Shown: positions 27,470 to 35,768, counted from the stretch's first letter. The stretch: 64,000 bases of DNA from Metabacillus sp. B2-18 (GCF_021117275.1 NZ_CP088245.1:4342001-4406000), one strand, 5' to 3'. Notes: generated by a model from the sequence alone, not told the origin. Translations and numbers: made by a program.

Positions 27470-28909
27470 TTGTACCCTCAAATTATAACCTATTTATTAA
27501 CTTTTATAAACTATCAAGAACAACTCATTCGAACATTGCTTACTTTATTGATTGGTAAAAGCATGTTCGATAAACCTACTGAACAGCCCGTAAATAAACC
27601 TTATCGAAAACTTCAAGTGGATGACCTTCCGGTCATTGAAGTTCTAGAACAGCTTGATTATCGAGTTCTTCTTAGTGAATATCTAGAGAAGAACGGGAAA
27701 GCTCTCAAACCTGTTCAAAGGCGTAAGAATGCAAAAGTTTCCGTACCTAAAGCCATGAACTGTCCAAAGTGTGGTGCTCCATCGGATTATCTTTATGCCA
27801 ACAATGGAGATAAAGGTCAGTATCAATGCAAGGTGTGTACAGAACTTTTCAGTGAAAAGAACCGTTACTCTAAGGAGGCCATCCTGAAGTGTCCTCATTG
27901 TTCCAAGACTCTCGAGAAAATAAAAGAAAGAAAAGATTTTCACGTGTTTAAGTGCAAGAACAATGACTGTTCTTATTATCAAAAGAAGCTCAATGGGATG
28001 ACTTCAAAAGAAAAGAAAAGGTTCAAAAAGGACCCTCAAGCATTTAAATTGAGATACATTTTCCGTCAGTTTTATATCGATTTCCAGCCGTTATCTAAGG
28101 AATCACCAGAACTGCCGGCCGTGGACTTATCAAAGATTTATGCATCCCCACATACATTAGGATTGATCCTAACCTATCATGTAAACTATGGCCTTTCGGC
28201 CCGTAAAACAGCTGCGATTATGCAGGACGTACACGGAGTGATGATTTCACATCAGACTGTATTGAACTACGAAAATAGCGTAGCTTTATTACTTAAACCT
28301 TATGTGGATCACTATCCCTATGAACTTTCAGACCAATTCTGCGGTGATGAAACGTATATCAGAGTAAACGGTCGATGGCATTATTTATTTTTCTTTTTTG
28401 ACGCCGTGAAAAAGATTATTCTTTCGTATCCGGTGTCGCCTAATCGAGACACAGCAACAGCCATTCGAGCAATTGATGAGGTCTTAATCAAGATGAAAGA
28501 GATTCCAGAAAATCTGACCTTTGTGGTAGACGGGAATCCAATCTATCTTTTAGCCCAACATTTCTTCGCTCAACATGAGATTTTATTCGATGTGAAGCAG
28601 GTCATTGGATTAACCAATGAGGACCCTGTTTCAACCGAATATAGACCAATGAAACAAATAATTGAGAGACTTAACCGCACCTTTAAGGGCAATTATCGCT
28701 CCACTCATGGATTCGGCTCTGAACATGGTTCCATTTCATACGTCACCTTATTTACGGCCTACTTTAACTTTTTGCGTCCGCATGCCGCCTTAGAAGGAAA
28801 AGTGCCCGTAGTGAATCCAGAACTCAAGGGGCTTCCAACAATGCCAGCACGTTGGACAAAGCTCATTGGATTAGCACAACAATGGATAGTAGAACAAAGA
28901 CAAGCCTAA
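27470..28909 (+). CDS. DDE transposase with N-terminal zinc ribbons, IS6/IS240-like core
   Basis: A 479-residue transposase with a TTG start (GGAAGTG upstream). Residues about 95-165 carry CPKCGAP, CKVC, CPHCSK and CKNNDC pairs, i.e. zinc-ribbon-like modules. The catalytic core has Asp in CGDETYIRVNGRWHYLFF (as in IS6/IS240), Asp in LTFVVDGNPIY, and Glu in KQIIERLNRTFKGNYR. The N-terminal zinc part makes it about twice the length of a normal IS6 transposase, so the subgroup assignment is tentative. The frame is intact. Confidence 0.85.
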   Translation: MYPQIITYLLTFINYQEQLIRTLLTLLIGKSMFDKPTEQPVNKPYRKLQVDDLPVIEVLEQLDYRVLLSEYLEKNGKALKPVQRRKNAKVSVPKAMNCPKCGAPSDYLYANNGDKGQYQCKVCTELFSEKNRYSKEAILKCPHCSKTLEKIKERKDFHVFKCKNNDCSYYQKKLNGMTSKEKKRFKKDPQAFKLRYIFRQFYIDFQPLSKESPELPAVDLSKIYASPHTLGLILTYHVNYGLSARKTAAIMQDVHGVMISHQTVLNYENSVALLLKPYVDHYPYELSDQFCGDETYIRVNGRWHYLFFFFDAVKKIILSYPVSPNRDTATAIRAIDEVLIKMKEIPENLTFVVDGNPIYLLAQHFFAQHEILFDVKQVIGLTNEDPVSTEYRPMKQIIERLNRTFKGNYRSTHGFGSEHGSISYVTLFTAYFNFLRPHAALEGKVPVVNPELKGLPTMPARWTKLIGLAQQWIVEQRQA

Positions 28910-28959
28910 CTTTTTGTTTAGCTGAGCCCTTAAGCTAATTCAGCAATCGGCGGAGCGAA

Positions 28960-29085
28960 CTCTTGACAAACCGAACTTGCCAATGGTTTAAAATGGAAAC
29001 AACCAAGGGCTTATTTGGTATGCCTTCTTTTGTTCCCTTCGCCCTTGTTAAACAATCCACAAACCATTGGCGTGTTTGTCAAGAG
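28960..29085. repeat. Long inverted repeat inside the insertion sequence
   Basis: CTCTTGACAAAC...GCCAATGGTTT (28960-28989) pairs with AAACCATTGGC..GTTTGTCAAGAG (29061-29085). A nested stem AAGGGC/GCCCTT lies inside (29005-29010 and 29041-29046). It begins 50 bp after the transposase stop codon. It could be a strong transcription barrier or a functional recombination structure. Confidence 0.9.
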
Positions 29086-29178
29086 AGATTGCGGCGCATC
29101 TCCATCCAGTAAATAGGAGAGAAGCTAACCCTTTAGGTAGTTTTCATAAATCTTTTGACACTACCTTCGTCATTCCAA

Positions 29179-29238
29179 TAAAAAAACCGACAACTTAAGA
29201 AGTAATGGTATGACCCATTTCATCTTAAATTTGCCGGT
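29179..29238 (-). terminator. Terminator of the MpsC-like gene
   Basis: Minus strand: stem ACCGGCA..TTAAG / CTTAAGTTGTCGGT followed by seven T residues. Confidence 0.82.
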
Positions 29239-29283
29239 TTACTTTCAACTAAGCTACAAGCTTTTTTGGTTGTCTCCCTCTAT

Positions 29284-29649
29284 TTATTTCTCAAACGTTT
29301 CCTCAAGATTGCGATTTAGCTTAAACAGCATCACTCGTTCACCTGTTACTGTGCTAATATCTGTGTGGAAGCTTCTTATTTTTTCTCCAGTAATAGTAAA
29401 AATGATTTCTCCTAATGTTTCAATTCCTGACTCCACTAAATCGGAACGGGTTCTCTTAATCGATTGCATTCCTTCCTTTGTTTTACAAAGGATGAGCTCG
29501 GCCGGTGCCAACACTCCTCTTAAATTCACAATAATCATGTCCCGTAAGATATCTGTTTTCACAGAAACGGAACCACGTCCTAGAAAATCCTTTTCCCACT
29601 GTGTTAACGCCTTACTTATTTCAGACTCGATTATTCCCTTTGACTTCAT
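29284..29649 (-). CDS. DUF2294 (MpsC-like) family protein
   Basis: A 121-residue soluble protein matching the DUF2294 family, whose Staphylococcus member MpsC belongs to a cation/bicarbonate-linked membrane-potential system. Typical features are the RGSVSVKTDILRDMIIVNLRG core, then LILCKTKEGMQSIKRTR and a C-terminal TGERVMLFKL. In many bacilli such proteins stand alone, as here, so the function is not established. AAGGTGG lies about 5 nt before the ATG. A strong minus-strand terminator sits immediately upstream of the ribosome binding site, leaving no room for a promoter in between. Confidence 0.82.
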   Translation of the reverse strand: MKSKGIIESEISKALTQWEKDFLGRGSVSVKTDILRDMIIVNLRGVLAPAELILCKTKEGMQSIKRTRSDLVESGIETLGEIIFTITGEKIRSFHTDISTVTGERVMLFKLNRNLEETFEK

Positions 29650-29666
29650 GTTCCCACCTTCTCCCT

Positions 29667-29724
29667 AATAAAAAAATCGGTATACTTCCTAACATCGTCA
29701 TCTTGTTAAGAAATATACCGATTT
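29667..29724 (-). terminator. Terminator or attenuator upstream of the MpsC-like gene
   Basis: Minus strand: arms AAATCGGTATA / TATACCGATTT with TGTTA/TAACA pairing nearer the loop, then a run of T residues ending 18 nt before the next gene's start. A second hairpin with related ACCGAT/ATCGGT arms lies at 29832-29864. The 300-bp gap shows no coding sequence. It may end yezD transcription or control read-through into the MpsC-like gene. Confidence 0.8.
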
Positions 29725-29951
29725 ATCTTCACCTCGTATCTAAATTAATTATCTTCGTCTTTTTCAGATTATCAATAAAACGTATTAATAATGTGCTAAA
29801 AACTATTTATCATTTAGATCAAGTAAAATCTATCGGTTATTAAATTTAATCTAAATTTACCGATTCTTATTTGGAATGTCAACATTTATTTTAAAAACTG
29901 ATTTTAAATTAATACTCCACTAACGATTACATGCTTAGCCTCCTTTTATTT

Positions 29952-30122
29952 TCAGTCCTTTTCTTCATTTTTTTTTAAAGCAAATCTGTATTTTTCCCCT
30001 TTTTCAATTTGAGTCACTTGAGAGTCATGTACTGTAATTTGAACAGTACCATATTCCATACTTTCCAAGAAGCTGACAATTTTATCGATTACCTCTTTAT
30101 CAATTTTATTTTTTGTAGACAA
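29952..30122 (-). CDS. yezD: YezD family protein (DUF2292)
   Basis: A small protein of about 56 residues of the DUF2292 family, which in Bacillus is found near sulfur and transport genes; biochemical role unknown. The core is KIVSFLESMEYGTVQITVHD followed by SQVTQIEKGEKYRF, close to B. subtilis YezD. An ATG at 30137 has no ribosome binding site, while GGAGAGG lies within its first codons, 6 nt before the TTG at 30122, so the TTG is preferred. The TauE/SafE sulfur-type exporter gene upstream on the same strand fits the sulfur link. Confidence 0.82.
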   Translation of the reverse strand: MSTKNKIDKEVIDKIVSFLESMEYGTVQITVHDSQVTQIEKGEKYRFALKKNEEKD

Positions 30123-30137
30123 CAAGATCCTCTCCAT

Positions 30138-30375
30138 TCAGTAAACTAAATCCACCCACCAAAAACCAAGTAATTCGATGTGTTTTATCTATTTTTTTTA
30201 TAATATATTATGTTTCTTTCATTAAATCAACTACATTTTTGGAAGGATTTTCACTAAATTTTTTCACACTTTCTAAGAATAAGTTTTATTATAAGACGAG
30301 TCCGTTTTTAATCATACCGAACTATTTTGAAAAAGATTTAGCTTACTCCACCTCAACTAAAACTACTTTTTCTTA
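30138..30375. other. AT-rich intergenic stretch without a recognised gene
   Basis: Between yezD and the upstream terminator, no frame with a credible start and no strong structure is seen. It presumably contains the yezD promoter; no sequence clearly matches both -35 and -10 boxes. Confidence 0.5.
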
Positions 30376-30437
30376 AAAAGGAAAAGGCTTCCAAATCTTA
30401 ATAATCAAAGGATGAATATTAAGAATAGAAGCCTTTG
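30376..30437 (-). terminator. Terminator of the TauE/SafE gene
   Basis: Stem AAAGGCTTC..CTTAAT / ATTAAG..GAAGCCTTT followed by a T-rich tract on the minus strand. Confidence 0.85.
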
Positions 30438-30528
30438 TTAACGAGTCATCATCAAAACATCTATAGCTAGAAAAACTTTTTTCTCTGAAATTACTGTTTC
30501 GAGAGCCTACAGTTTACTAGTCAGCTTT

Positions 30529-31419
30529 TTATGAATTGATTTCTGCTTGATTGACATTTTTATAAATTCTTATTTTAGAAATTGTATAGAAAATAGCTAC
30601 CACCCAGACAAGGGCAATCCCAACATAGATATAAGGATAAAAACCTGTATTTTCAACCCAGGAATTTAGTAGTGTTCTGGAGTTCACAAGAATAATAAAT
30701 CCGCCAACTAAAACGCCCATTAATTGTGCATGAACTTTTTGGACTAACCATGCCGCAATCGGAGCAGCGATAATACCACCAATCATTAGAGCACCTACCC
30801 ATAGCCAGTTAACCTCTTCCCACCCAAGAGAAATTAGAAATCCTAGTGTAGCAGATACTGCAATTGCAAACTCACTTGTATCAACCGTTCCCACAACTTT
30901 ACGTGGACTCATTCCTTTTTTTGATAATAAGACAGGCGTCGCAATAGGACCCCAGCCACCTCCACCCGTTGCGTCGGCAAAACCTGCGATTAAGCCTAAA
31001 GGAATGGATTGTTTTCGACTAAGCTCAATACCCTTTTTCTCTTCTGTTTGACGAAACTTAAATAGAAATCGGATAAGAACATAAACCCCTAACAAAAGAA
31101 GAAATAAAGAGATATAAGGTTTTGCTAGATCACCAGGTAAATTACTTAAGAAGGTAGCACCTAAAAAAGCGCCAATCGAACCTGGAATAATCAGTCGATA
31201 CACCGTCTGCTTATCCACATTACCAAACTTGATATGTGATGCCCCGGAGGCTGCTGTTGTCACAACTTCAGCCAGATGAACAGATGCTGAAGCAACTGCT
31301 GGTGCAATCCCGAATGTTAGTAAAAGCGTTGTGGATGTGACACCATAGGCCATTCCTAAGGCACCATCAATCAATTGTGCAAGAAAACCAATAATTGCGA
31401 AAACAAGTAACTTTTTCAT
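30529..31419 (-). CDS. Sulfite exporter TauE/SafE family membrane protein
   Basis: A 296-residue integral membrane protein with about eight helices. The family repeats begin LAQLIDGALGMAYGVTSTTLL and GLIAGFADATGGGGWGPIATP, each with the Gly-rich turn typical of TauE/SafE. Members export sulfite, organosulfonates or related anions. The ATG at 31419 has AGAGGTG 7 nt upstream; a TTG lies one codon before. The leader contains a terminator, so expression is likely attenuated. Nearby yezD supports a sulfur role, but the substrate is inferred. Confidence 0.9.
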   Translation of the reverse strand: MKKLLVFAIIGFLAQLIDGALGMAYGVTSTTLLLTFGIAPAVASASVHLAEVVTTAASGASHIKFGNVDKQTVYRLIIPGSIGAFLGATFLSNLPGDLAKPYISLFLLLLGVYVLIRFLFKFRQTEEKKGIELSRKQSIPLGLIAGFADATGGGGWGPIATPVLLSKKGMSPRKVVGTVDTSEFAIAVSATLGFLISLGWEEVNWLWVGALMIGGIIAAPIAAWLVQKVHAQLMGVLVGGFIILVNSRTLLNSWVENTGFYPYIYVGIALVWVVAIFYTISKIRIYKNVNQAEINS

Positions 31420-31454
31420 CAATAAACACCTCTTTCATGATAAAAAATGATAAT

Positions 31455-31579
31455 AAAAAAGGCATAACTCCTCTACATGAAACAGCAGAATAAGAGTTAT
31501 GCCTTCGGTGGTCCGATCGGCTTTTTTATTTCATTTTTTGATTAAGCTGATTATAATTCATATTATTCCTACCCGTCAA
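31455..31579 (-). promoter_or_regulatory. Promoter and attenuator-like leader of the TauE/SafE gene
   Basis: Minus-strand -35 TTGACG (31579-31574), 18-bp spacer and -10 TATAAT (31555-31550). About 40 nt into the transcript come two overlapping hairpins: GCC-GAT-CGG-ACCA-CCG-AA-GGC, and the terminator GGCATAACTC / GAGTTATGCC followed by TTTTTT. They share the GGC, so they cannot form together. The ribosome binding site is about 20 nt beyond the terminator. No known riboswitch class was recognised. On the plus strand the same DNA also ends in a GC stem with T run, so a second reading as a bidirectional terminator is possible. Confidence 0.65.
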
Positions 31580-31930
31580 CTAGTAATTAAAATCTTTTTG
31601 TCATTTTTTTATCTCAAACAAATATGCTGCTGTAACTATAGCACCGCTATTTGTTCATATGTCATAAGAAGATGAAAGGAGCTTTTGAGAGAACATGTAG
31701 TGCAGATGTTATTCGTACTATCATTTGGTGAAAGTGCTATGCTGACAGTCTTCATCGCAGCATGTAAACAATCGAGCGAGTGTATCCAAATACACTCCTT
31801 TTTATGTTCAATTAAGGTTTATTTACTCATTTCATTTGATCATTTCCATCTTATATTTGACGATTCCAAATATTTATCCGCTAAATCCCAACTTACATAA
31901 AAAAAGCCACTCTTCCACTCGAAGAACAGC
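31580..31930. other. Intergenic stretch without a recognised gene
   Basis: A 71-codon plus-strand frame from a TTG at 31685 has AAAGGAG nearby but a composition unlike a protein, so it is not called. A weak stem (GC..TCTTC / GAAGA..GC, 31905-31930) may end the CDF transporter transcript. Nothing else is seen. Confidence 0.5.
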
Positions 31931-31936
31931 TTCCCA

Positions 31937-32806
31937 TTAATTCGGTTCAACATGTATATGAACATCATGCACACCATATTCAATAGTCATCATTTTTTCA
32001 ACCATTGTCGCAATATCATGAGCCTTTGTGATATTTAATGAAGAATTTACAAGAATCACAACATCAATCACTTCATTGTTTCCGTAATTTCTCCCCTTAA
32101 TTTGCTTAATACCCTTAACACCATCTACCTTTAAAATAACTTCCTGATACAAGCGTAATTTATCTTGATCAAATCCGTCTGAAAGTTCATGTGAAGATTG
32201 CCTGAAAATGTCCCAGGCTGTTTTACATATTATTATGCCAACAATAATGGCAGTGACTGTGTCTAACCACGGCATATTGAGTTGAGAACCAATGATTCCA
32301 ATGGCCGCCCCGATACTAACCCAGGCATCTGATAAATTGTCCTTTGCTGCAGCCATCACAGCACTACTCTTAATGTTTTCAGCTAATTTTTTGTTATAAC
32401 GATACACAAAATACATCACGAGTGCAGAAAACACCCCTACATATGCAGCAATAATACCTGGTGATTCTTTTTCCCCATCAAATATTGATACAATTCCATC
32501 AAACAATACTTGCAATCCTACTGCCATCATAATAAAGGAAGCCAGCAGCGATGCAATTGTCTCACTTTTCCAGTGCCCATAACCATGATCCTCATCAGGA
32601 GGTCGTTGTGAAAGCTTTAGACCAATGAGTACAGCAATGGATGCAATTACATCCGTTGAATTGTTTAATCCATCTGCTTTCAGTGCATCCGAGTTACTTA
32701 TGTAGCCAACAACAAGCTTTAAAAGTGATAAACATATATATGCAACGATGCTAATAATAGCACCACGTTCGCCAAGTTTTAGGTTCCGATACTTTTCTTC
32801 TTCCAT
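31937..32806 (-). CDS. Cation diffusion facilitator (CDF) family metal exporter, MneP/MneS-like
   Basis: A 289-residue membrane exporter exchanging a divalent cation for protons. Six helices span residues about 18-215. Metal-site signatures are ADGLNNSTDV in helix 2 and AAAKDNLSDAWVS in helix 5, with DEDHGYGHWKSE between. The C-terminal cytoplasmic domain ends VHDVHIHVEPN. Length and the HxxxD-poor NxxxD/DxxxD sites fit the manganese exporters MneP (YdfM) and MneS (YeaB) of B. subtilis. The ATG at 32806 is chosen (AGGAGG 6 nt before) over a GTG one codon upstream. Confidence 0.9.
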   Translation of the reverse strand: MEEEKYRNLKLGERGAIISIVAYICLSLLKLVVGYISNSDALKADGLNNSTDVIASIAVLIGLKLSQRPPDEDHGYGHWKSETIASLLASFIMMAVGLQVLFDGIVSIFDGEKESPGIIAAYVGVFSALVMYFVYRYNKKLAENIKSSAVMAAAKDNLSDAWVSIGAAIGIIGSQLNMPWLDTVTAIIVGIIICKTAWDIFRQSSHELSDGFDQDKLRLYQEVILKVDGVKGIKQIKGRNYGNNEVIDVVILVNSSLNITKAHDIATMVEKMMTIEYGVHDVHIHVEPN

Positions 32807-33009
32807 CACAAACCTCCTTATCGCCTTTCATATCATAGCAACAACAAGTCGGGTGGGTCTAGAGCAACCTTTTTGCATGCTTTTATATAAATATGAAGGG
32901 TGAAAGAATGTTGAGTGGAGGAAATTTAGGTGGATTGAGAAAACACTATTTTAAGGTTGAATGAAGGTTCGTCTACCATATTAAATCTTGTAAATCAAAA
33001 ATTTTAAAA

Positions 33010-33062
33010 TAAAAATTAGCAAGGTACTTATTAGAGTGTATACCTAATAAGTACCTTGCTAA
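33010..33062 (-). terminator. Terminator of corA
   Basis: Perfect 18-pair stem beginning TTAGCAAGGTACTTATTA, followed on the minus strand by TTTTTATTTT. Confidence 0.92.
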
Positions 33063-33083
33063 GAATTACATAGCTAATCTTAG

Positions 33084-34088
33084 TCATTTATTTCTTTTAT
33101 CTTGTGATGGCCGCTTCCCCCACCATCCCTTACTCCTAAAAAATAAAGCAATACTAATGCCTATCCCAAACATAACAACAAGGGCTAATCCATAACCAAA
33201 ATTCCATGTTAATTCAGGCATATTTTCAAAATTCATTCCATATAAACCAGCAATGAATGTCATGGGAATAAAAATAACACTAACTAATGTTAGAGTTTTC
33301 ATAATAGAATTCATATGATCGGATTTAAGAGACATTTGTAAATCAAAGATACCTGTTAAAGTTTCAATAAATGTATCAAATGCACTGACAACTCGTTCAA
33401 AATTTTTGCCTAGAGTCTTTAGGTATATCGCTGAATCTTCATTAATATATTTGGAATCTGATTCTCCAATATCGTTTATAACAGACTCTTGAGCTTCAAC
33501 AACTTGTCTTAAAGAATGAATTTTCCCTTTCCAATTATACACTTCATGACCTATTTCATTAGCAAACGGATATTTGAAAACAGATTTTTCAAGCTCCTGT
33601 ATTTCATCTGCAATAGCATCAACTGCTTGCAGGTAATACTCACTAACATGGTCTAATATATGATACAGGATGTGCCCTGGACTGCTCATGTGCTGCGGAT
33701 GGTCTTGAAAATCCTCTAGTATAGTAGAAAAAAATTGCAAGTCATTTTCTTCTTCATGGGTTATGACATAATTACCTCCTAATAAGATACTAATTCTAAC
33801 ATTAGAGTAATCTTCTTTTATAATGAATGTTGAAATATATGTGTGATAGCTATATACATCCATTCTTGGTGAATCACTGAAAGTAGCAATAGCTTCTGCT
33901 GCAAGAGTATGTATATTTAATGATTCAATGATTTTTTTTAACTCACCTTTAGTAGAAGGAGTAATATGAACCCACAGTGTATCATCATTTTTCTCAGGGA
34001 TAAAAAATTCATTTACTATTTCACTTGTATGATTTTTATTGCAATAATATAATAAATCGGGTTCATCCTTACTCCTAGTTGTTTTCAT
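33084..34088 (-). CDS. corA: CorA family magnesium/divalent cation channel
   Basis: A 334-residue pentameric membrane channel. A long cytoplasmic alpha/beta plus helical domain (residues 1-270) is followed by two C-terminal helices. The hallmark YGMNFENMPE (GMN plus MPE loop) lies between LVSVIFIPMTFIAGL and the last helix, and the C-terminus is basic (KGWWGKRPSQDKRNK). It probably carries Mg2+, though some CorA relatives carry Co2+, Ni2+ or Zn2+. It is monocistronic, with its own terminator; its promoter region (34089-34234) shows no clear metal-binding element such as an M-box. Confidence 0.93.
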   Translation of the reverse strand: MKTTRSKDEPDLLYYCNKNHTSEIVNEFFIPEKNDDTLWVHITPSTKGELKKIIESLNIHTLAAEAIATFSDSPRMDVYSYHTYISTFIIKEDYSNVRISILLGGNYVITHEEENDLQFFSTILEDFQDHPQHMSSPGHILYHILDHVSEYYLQAVDAIADEIQELEKSVFKYPFANEIGHEVYNWKGKIHSLRQVVEAQESVINDIGESDSKYINEDSAIYLKTLGKNFERVVSAFDTFIETLTGIFDLQMSLKSDHMNSIMKTLTLVSVIFIPMTFIAGLYGMNFENMPELTWNFGYGLALVVMFGIGISIALFFRSKGWWGKRPSQDKRNK

Positions 34089-34234
34089 GAGTGTGGATCC
34101 TTTCTCAAAAAAGTTTTAACCGATTTCAACTCAACGCTCTTTCCTTACTAGTATGATGGATTATTTTGTTTTTTATTTACGAAAGTAAAGATCTCATCAT
34201 TGTTGTAGTTATTAAAAAAGAGAGACGTCCTCCA

Positions 34235-34600
34235 TTAGCTAAGAACCTCTCTCCAGAATTGGTAATTTCTTAATGAAACATCCAAATTTAAACGATGTAA
34301 TCTTTTTAAAGCAGTTAATGTTCTAACTACCTCTCTTAATATGCTTTCAGTTGTATGTTCTTCGTTATTTTTTATTCGATATTTGGCAAACAAAACCAAC
34401 TGATTTTTTCCCACTCTTTCAATTTTTCTCATTCTAGTATGAGTTGATAAAAATACGATAAACTCCTCAATGATCTCTAATTCCCTTTCGTTATAACCTT
34501 TTTCAAATGAATTAATTAATCGTATGTACTGTTTATATAGCGATTCATAGCGCGAAGAGTTTATTGTAATCGTGTCTATATTAATAGTCATCGTGCTCAT
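34235..34600 (-). CDS. Protein of unknown function
   Basis: About 121 residues, soluble, predicted mainly helical with several Arg/Lys (NSFEKGYNERELEIIEEFIV, RNYQFWREVLS); family not recognised. GGAGG lies 4 nt before the ATG at 34600, and the frame is open from 34612. It is monocistronic and divergent from the lipoprotein gene. Confidence 0.6.
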   Translation of the reverse strand: MSTMTINIDTITINSSRYESLYKQYIRLINSFEKGYNERELEIIEEFIVFLSTHTRMRKIERVGKNQLVLFAKYRIKNNEEHTTESILREVVRTLTALKRLHRLNLDVSLRNYQFWREVLS

Positions 34601-34783
34601 ATGCCCTCCCATCGTTTACTCCTCATCTGAGTATCACGTACTTTTCAAGTAGTCTTCATTAAGCTTCCTACCAAAATTTACTATATATGACAAACCTTAA
34701 ATTAACCTTAAGTTTTTTACAGAAACCTGTATAATTTTGAGTTTTCACCAAAACATATAATTACTAAGCAAAGGAGGATGGTT

Positions 34784-35017
34784 ATGAATACAAAACGACT
34801 AATGTCATTACTGACGATTTTTCTTTCATTAGGATTTTTGTTTGGCTGTAACACAGCAGAAGAACAAGACCCTGCACCACCTGAGGTCGAAACACCTGGA
34901 ATGGATGAAGAGGAACCAGATTTAGATGAGGAACCATCTGAAGAAGGTAACGAAGCTCCTGGAATGGATGAAGAAGAACCCGACTTGGATGAGGAACCGT
35001 CTGAGGAAAATAATTAA
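34784..35017 (+). CDS. Small acidic lipoprotein with an internal repeat
   Basis: 77 residues. A signal peptide ends in the lipobox LFGC (FLSLGFLFGC), so it should be lipid-anchored outside the membrane. The mature part contains two copies of a 17-residue block PGMDEEEPDLDEEPSEE and is almost entirely Glu, Asp and Pro. The start at 34784 has AAGGAGG 6 nt upstream, and the upstream ATG at 34778 overlaps it. No function can be assigned; such tails can bind cations. A strong terminator follows. Confidence 0.82.
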   Translation: MNTKRLMSLLTIFLSLGFLFGCNTAEEQDPAPPEVETPGMDEEEPDLDEEPSEEGNEAPGMDEEEPDLDEEPSEENN

Positions 35018-35024
35018 TCATGAT

Positions 35025-35064
35025 AAAAGCATGCAGAAACAGTATCAGTTCTCTGCATGCTTTT
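35025..35064 (+). terminator. Terminator of the lipoprotein gene
   Basis: Perfect stem AAAAGCATGCAGA / TCTGCATGCTTTT. Confidence 0.88.
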
Positions 35065-35106
35065 CATGGGACCTTATATTCTTAGCTGAAGTTGGTTCTT
35101 TCTCCA

Positions 35107-35658
35107 TTAAATTAAATGACTCTCCCACTCATTCCTTAAAATTCCCATAACTAAAACGTCGTACCTTTTTCCATCTCTATAAACAGCCGATCTTTTTCTT
35201 CCTTCTAATTGAAACCCTACTCGTTCATATGCTTTTAAACCGCCGATATTATACTCAATCACCTCAAGACCAACTCGATCTAAATTGGCTTCATGAAACG
35301 CATAGCGAAGAATCAATTGTAGTGCCTCTGTTCCATATCCTTTCCCTCTATTAGTTGAGTCTCCGATGCCTATCGCTAAAAGTCCGGTTCTGTTATTCCA
35401 TTCAATTGAGTGAATACAAATCAACCCTATTAATCTATTGTCTTGAATCGTTTTTAAAGTGAAGAATATTTCAGTGTGGCTCGATTTTCCTTCTTCTGCT
35501 AACTGCTCCTTATTTTTAGGAAGTGCGATTTCAGTATCAACATTGCGAAGATACTCAGCATCTTCTCCCCACTTCTCCATTGTTTCAAAGTCTTCTTCTA
35601 ATGGCAGAGCCAGCTTTAGTTTTTCTCCACGAAACAGGTTTAATTTCATTGTATTCAT
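35107..35658 (-). CDS. GNAT family N-acetyltransferase (RimJ/RimL-like)
   Basis: A 183-residue acetyl-CoA-dependent acyltransferase. The acetyl-CoA pyrophosphate loop is IGDSTNRGKGYGTEALQLIL, and later GNAT strands include NLDRVGLEVIEYNIGGLKAY and ERVGFQLEGRKRSAVYRDG, as in ribosomal-protein-alanine and spermidine/antibiotic acetyltransferases. The substrate is unknown. AAGGAGA lies 8 nt before the ATG. Confidence 0.88.
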   Translation of the reverse strand: MNTMKLNLFRGEKLKLALPLEEDFETMEKWGEDAEYLRNVDTEIALPKNKEQLAEEGKSSHTEIFFTLKTIQDNRLIGLICIHSIEWNNRTGLLAIGIGDSTNRGKGYGTEALQLILRYAFHEANLDRVGLEVIEYNIGGLKAYERVGFQLEGRKRSAVYRDGKRYDVLVMGILRNEWESHLI

Positions 35659-35714
35659 CCGATTAATCTCCTTTTTTATATAGGTACTTACTTACAAGGA
35701 CTGCTTGAATCAGT

Positions 35715-35768
35715 TTATCTTCGATTCTCGGTACTTTATCTTCGATTTTAGGCATCTTATCTTCGATT
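35715..35768. repeat. Cluster of 21-bp phased motif, locus 2
   Basis: Three exact copies of TTATCTTCGATT at 21-bp steps upstream of the GNAT gene. Confidence 0.9.

Larger units (their letters stand above)
27330..29164 (+). mobile_element. Insertion sequence with zinc-ribbon IS6/IS240-like transposase (about 1.83 kb)
   Basis: Short inverted ends GTATTGTCAAAA (27330) and, read inward from 29164, GTAGTGTCAAAA; similarity continues imperfectly for some 10 bp. It holds one transposase on the plus strand and a 126-bp palindrome downstream of it. No target duplication is visible, and the left neighbour is a truncated gene, which points to a deletion or recombination next to the element. The exact ends are uncertain by a few bases. 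Confidence 0.75.

Noticed and set aside
31455..31579. T-box or SAM riboswitch for the TauE/SafE gene
   Set aside because: GGTGGTCCG on the opposite strand resembles a T-box word, but the orientation is wrong and no specifier stem or S-box signature is present.
31685..31900. 71-codon plus-strand frame starting with TTG
   Set aside because: AAAGGAG is present but the product looks like translated intergenic DNA, and there is no further support.
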